Below are positions 31,487 to 32,808 of a DNA stretch of 32,808 bases, piece by piece. Where the stretch lies: assembly GCA_016794525.1 (NCBI GenBank), contig JAEUJY010000104.1, positions 1 to 32,808 on the forward strand, in the 5' to 3' direction. The notes under the pieces were generated by a model that ran no database searches, was not told the DNA's origin, and saw only the letters and a list, made by a program, of their open reading frames with translations. The DNA comes from Myxococcales bacterium. Its GTDB lineage: Bacteria > Myxococcota_A > Polyangia > Haliangiales > Haliangiaceae. The translations under genes were made by a program, and so were the position numbers. Position 1 is the first letter of the stretch. Each line of letters opens with the position of its first letter.

Positions 31487-32655
31487 CGCGCCCCCGCCGC
31501 GAGCGCGCGGGTCCAGGCCCGGCGCACGCCGTCGAGCGCCTCGGCCGGCGTCGCGTCGCCGGCCACCACCGCCGCCACCGCCGGCGACAGGTCGTCGAAC
31601 AGCGCCGCCGACAGCGGGTGCCGCGGTAGCGGCCGGGCGGCGGCCAGCGCCGCGTAGGTCGCGCGGGCCAGCGGCGCCGCGGCGGCCAGCCCGTCTTCGG
31701 TGGTCGGCACCGCGCCCAGCCGCCGCGACCACGCGGCCTGGGTCGCCGGCGCGGTCAGCTCGCCGGCCAGCTCCCACGCGCGCTCGGGGGCGCGGGCGCA
31801 GCTCGGCACCGCCAGCAGCTGCGCGCCGCGCGGCGCGCCGGGCAGCGCGTCGATCGCCAGCCCGCCGAGGCCGTCGGCGCCGGCGGTGGCCAGCGCCGGG
31901 TAGGCCCACGGCCCGCTGATCAAGATCGCCAGCTCGCCGCGGGCGAACGCCGCCGCCTCGTGCTCGGCCTCGGCGCCCGGCGCCGGCGGCGGCGCGATCA
32001 CGCCGCGCGCGAACAGCGCCGCCAGGTCGGCGAGCGCCGCCTCGGCGCCGGCGCCGTCGATGCCCAGCGTGCCGCGGGTGCCGTCGGCGACGTCGACGCC
32101 GTGGCCGCGCAGGAACGGCACCAGCCAGTAGCCGTCGACCCGCAGGCCCAGGCCGTGGCGGCCCGCCGTCGTCGCCGCGGCGGCGGCGGCCTCGAGCTGC
32201 GCCAGATCGGCGGGCGGCCACGGCGTCGGCGGCGCGGCGGTCGCCGGCCGGATCAGCACCAGCCCGTCGAGCGACATCGGCACCGCCAGCAGCCGACCGT
32301 CCCAGCTCGCCAGCTCGCGCCCGGCCGGCAGCCACGCGCGCGCCGCCAGCGCCGGCGGCGGCGGGCTGACCCGACCGGCGGCGGCCAGCGCCGGCAGCCA
32401 GGTCGCGTCGATGCGCAGCAGGTCGGGGCAGTCGTCGGCCGACGCCAGCGTCGCGCCCAGCACCGCCTCGGCGCGCGAGAACGGCAACAGCGTCGCCTCG
32501 ACCGCCGGCGCGCGGCCGGCGATCAGCTCGTCGAGCGCCGCCGCCTCGGCCGGCGCCAGCGTGTGGGCGAAGCGCACCGGCGGCCCCTCGGCCCGCGGCG
32601 CGCGGTCGCACGCCGCCAGCGCCAGCGCGCCGGCGATCCAGATCCTGACTTGCAC
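31483..32655 (-). CDS. Extracellular solute-binding lipoprotein (sugar type)
   Basis: The protein has 390 residues. The GTG at 32655 begins a lipoprotein signal with Cys16 (LAAC). The body follows the pattern of family 1 (sugar) solute-binding proteins of ABC importers: PDLLRIDATWLPALAAAGR, LLAVPMSLDGLVLI, FARGELAILISGPWA, GAQLLAVPSC and the C-terminal ALDGVRRAWTRAL. No permease or ATPase gene accompanies it. Instead it is the first gene of an operon with a sensor kinase and a sigma54 regulator, which suggests it senses a ligand rather than importing it. TAGGCT lies 6 nt before the GTG. Confidence 0.82.
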   Translation of the reverse strand: MQVRIWIAGALALAACDRAPRAEGPPVRFAHTLAPAEAAALDELIAGRAPAVEATLLPFSRAEAVLGATLASADDCPDLLRIDATWLPALAAAGRVSPPPPALAARAWLPAGRELASWDGRLLAVPMSLDGLVLIRPATAAPPTPWPPADLAQLEAAAAAATTAGRHGLGLRVDGYWLVPFLRGHGVDVADGTRGTLGIDGAGAEAALADLAALFARGVIAPPPAPGAEAEHEAAAFARGELAILISGPWAYPALATAGADGLGGLAIDALPGAPRGAQLLAVPSCARAPERAWELAGELTAPATQAAWSRRLGAVPTTEDGLAAAAPLARATYAALAAARPLPRHPLSAALFDDLSPAVAAVVAGDATPAEALDGVRRAWTRALAAGAR

Positions 32656-32661
32656 GGCGGC

Positions 32662-32667
32662 AGCCTA
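32662..32667 (-). promoter_or_regulatory. -10-like element of the binding-protein/kinase operon
   Basis: TAGGCT on the minus strand ends 6 nt before the GTG at 32655. It lies 8 bases from the divergent TATCAA, so the two promoters cannot easily be occupied at once. Confidence 0.55.
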
Positions 32668-32675
32668 CCGCGTGG

Positions 32676-32681
32676 TATCAA
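32676..32681 (+). promoter_or_regulatory. -10-like element of the YicC-like gene
   Basis: TATCAA ends 6 nt before the GTG at 32688. The last base is A rather than the usual T, so it is a weaker match. Confidence 0.4.
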
Positions 32682-32687
32682 CCGCGC

Positions 32688-32808
32688 GTGCGCAGCATGA
32701 CCGGCTTCGGTCGCGGCGTCGCCCGCGCGGGCGGCCTCCCGGACCCGGTCGAGGGGCGCGCGGTCAACCGCCGCGTCCTCGCCGGCAAGGGCCGCGGCAC
32801 CGCGGCGC
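32688..32808 (+). CDS. YicC/YloC family protein, N-terminal fragment
   Basis: Forty codons are visible before the window ends. The start MRSMTGFGRG is the hallmark N-terminus of YicC/YloC proteins, and VEGRAVNRRVL fits the following VExRSVNxRxL motif, though the sequence after it diverges from the family (usually an R-x-P motif). YicC proteins are endoribonucleases linked to stationary-phase and RNA turnover functions. I chose the GTG at 32688 because family members start one or two residues before RSMTGFG; an ATG at 32697 is an alternative. The divergent tail may be real or may reflect poor sequence at an edge. The fragment is partial because of the window, not a truncation I can prove. Confidence 0.6.
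   Translation, partial: MRSMTGFGRGVARAGGLPDPVEGRAVNRRVLAGKGRGTAA

Overview
The window is a very GC-rich (visibly above 70 percent) bacterial chromosome segment with about 26 densely packed protein genes. It has no rRNA, tRNA, insertion sequence, phage gene or CRISPR array that I could see. Many features point to a myxobacterial (Myxococcota) genome: a large share of lipoproteins, FHA proteins, a sigma54 activator, a collagen-like secreted protein, and a LexA promoter with GTTCAG operators like those described for Myxococcus xanthus. The exact family is not resolved.

Layout. 1-310 has no convincing gene. 311-3799 holds an exported HAD-like lipoprotein (-), a DUF2254-like membrane protein (+) and a dual-FHA protein (+). 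3964-4176 is a cold-shock protein with a structured leader. 4341-7350 holds a divergent M1-type metallopeptidase (-) and a PafA-type phosphatase (+), both lipoproteins. 7277-9238 is a seven-haem cytochrome (-), divergent from a FabH-type ketoacyl synthase plus a small SRPBCC protein (9342-10822, +). 10883-14609 is a minus-strand operon: exported HEAT-like protein, MurJ flippase, GAF histidine kinase. 14751-15428 is lexA, followed by a 321-base hairpin-rich gap. 15750-17873 is an unusual TonB-like protein. 17999-19033 is a copper type II monooxygenase-like lipoprotein (-). 19086-22419 is a three-gene operon (metallo-beta-lactamase-fold hydrolase, membrane metallophosphoesterase, phytase-like lipoprotein). 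22467-25412 is a minus-strand secreted set: collagen-like protein, small lipoprotein, M43 metalloprotease. 25828-28364 is a phosphosugar mutase with a zinc-ribbon protein of unknown function. 28368-32655 is a solute-binding lipoprotein, sensor kinase and sigma54 response regulator. A YicC-like gene runs off the right edge.

How the genes are organised. Most first genes of transcription units have a -10-like TAnnnT hexamer only 6-10 nt before the start codon and no Shine-Dalgarno sequence, which implies leaderless mRNAs. Operon-internal genes mostly start in a 4-nt GTGA or ATGA overlap with the previous stop codon. A minority (cspA, lexA, the M43 protease, the collagen-like gene) instead have a good Shine-Dalgarno sequence. 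This split between start types is the strongest window-wide signal.

Functionally the window mixes housekeeping (lexA, murJ, fabH-like, phosphosugar mutase) with an envelope and extracellular repertoire: peptidases, phosphatases, a multihaem cytochrome, a TonB-like protein, a copper oxygenase and a collagen-like fibre. A ligand-binding lipoprotein genetically coupled to a sigma54 two-component system completes it. No single clearly new defence or mobile system is visible. The best candidates for undescribed biology are the leaderless expression style, the lexA-downstream structured region, the TonB fusion, and the collagen/small-lipoprotein pair.
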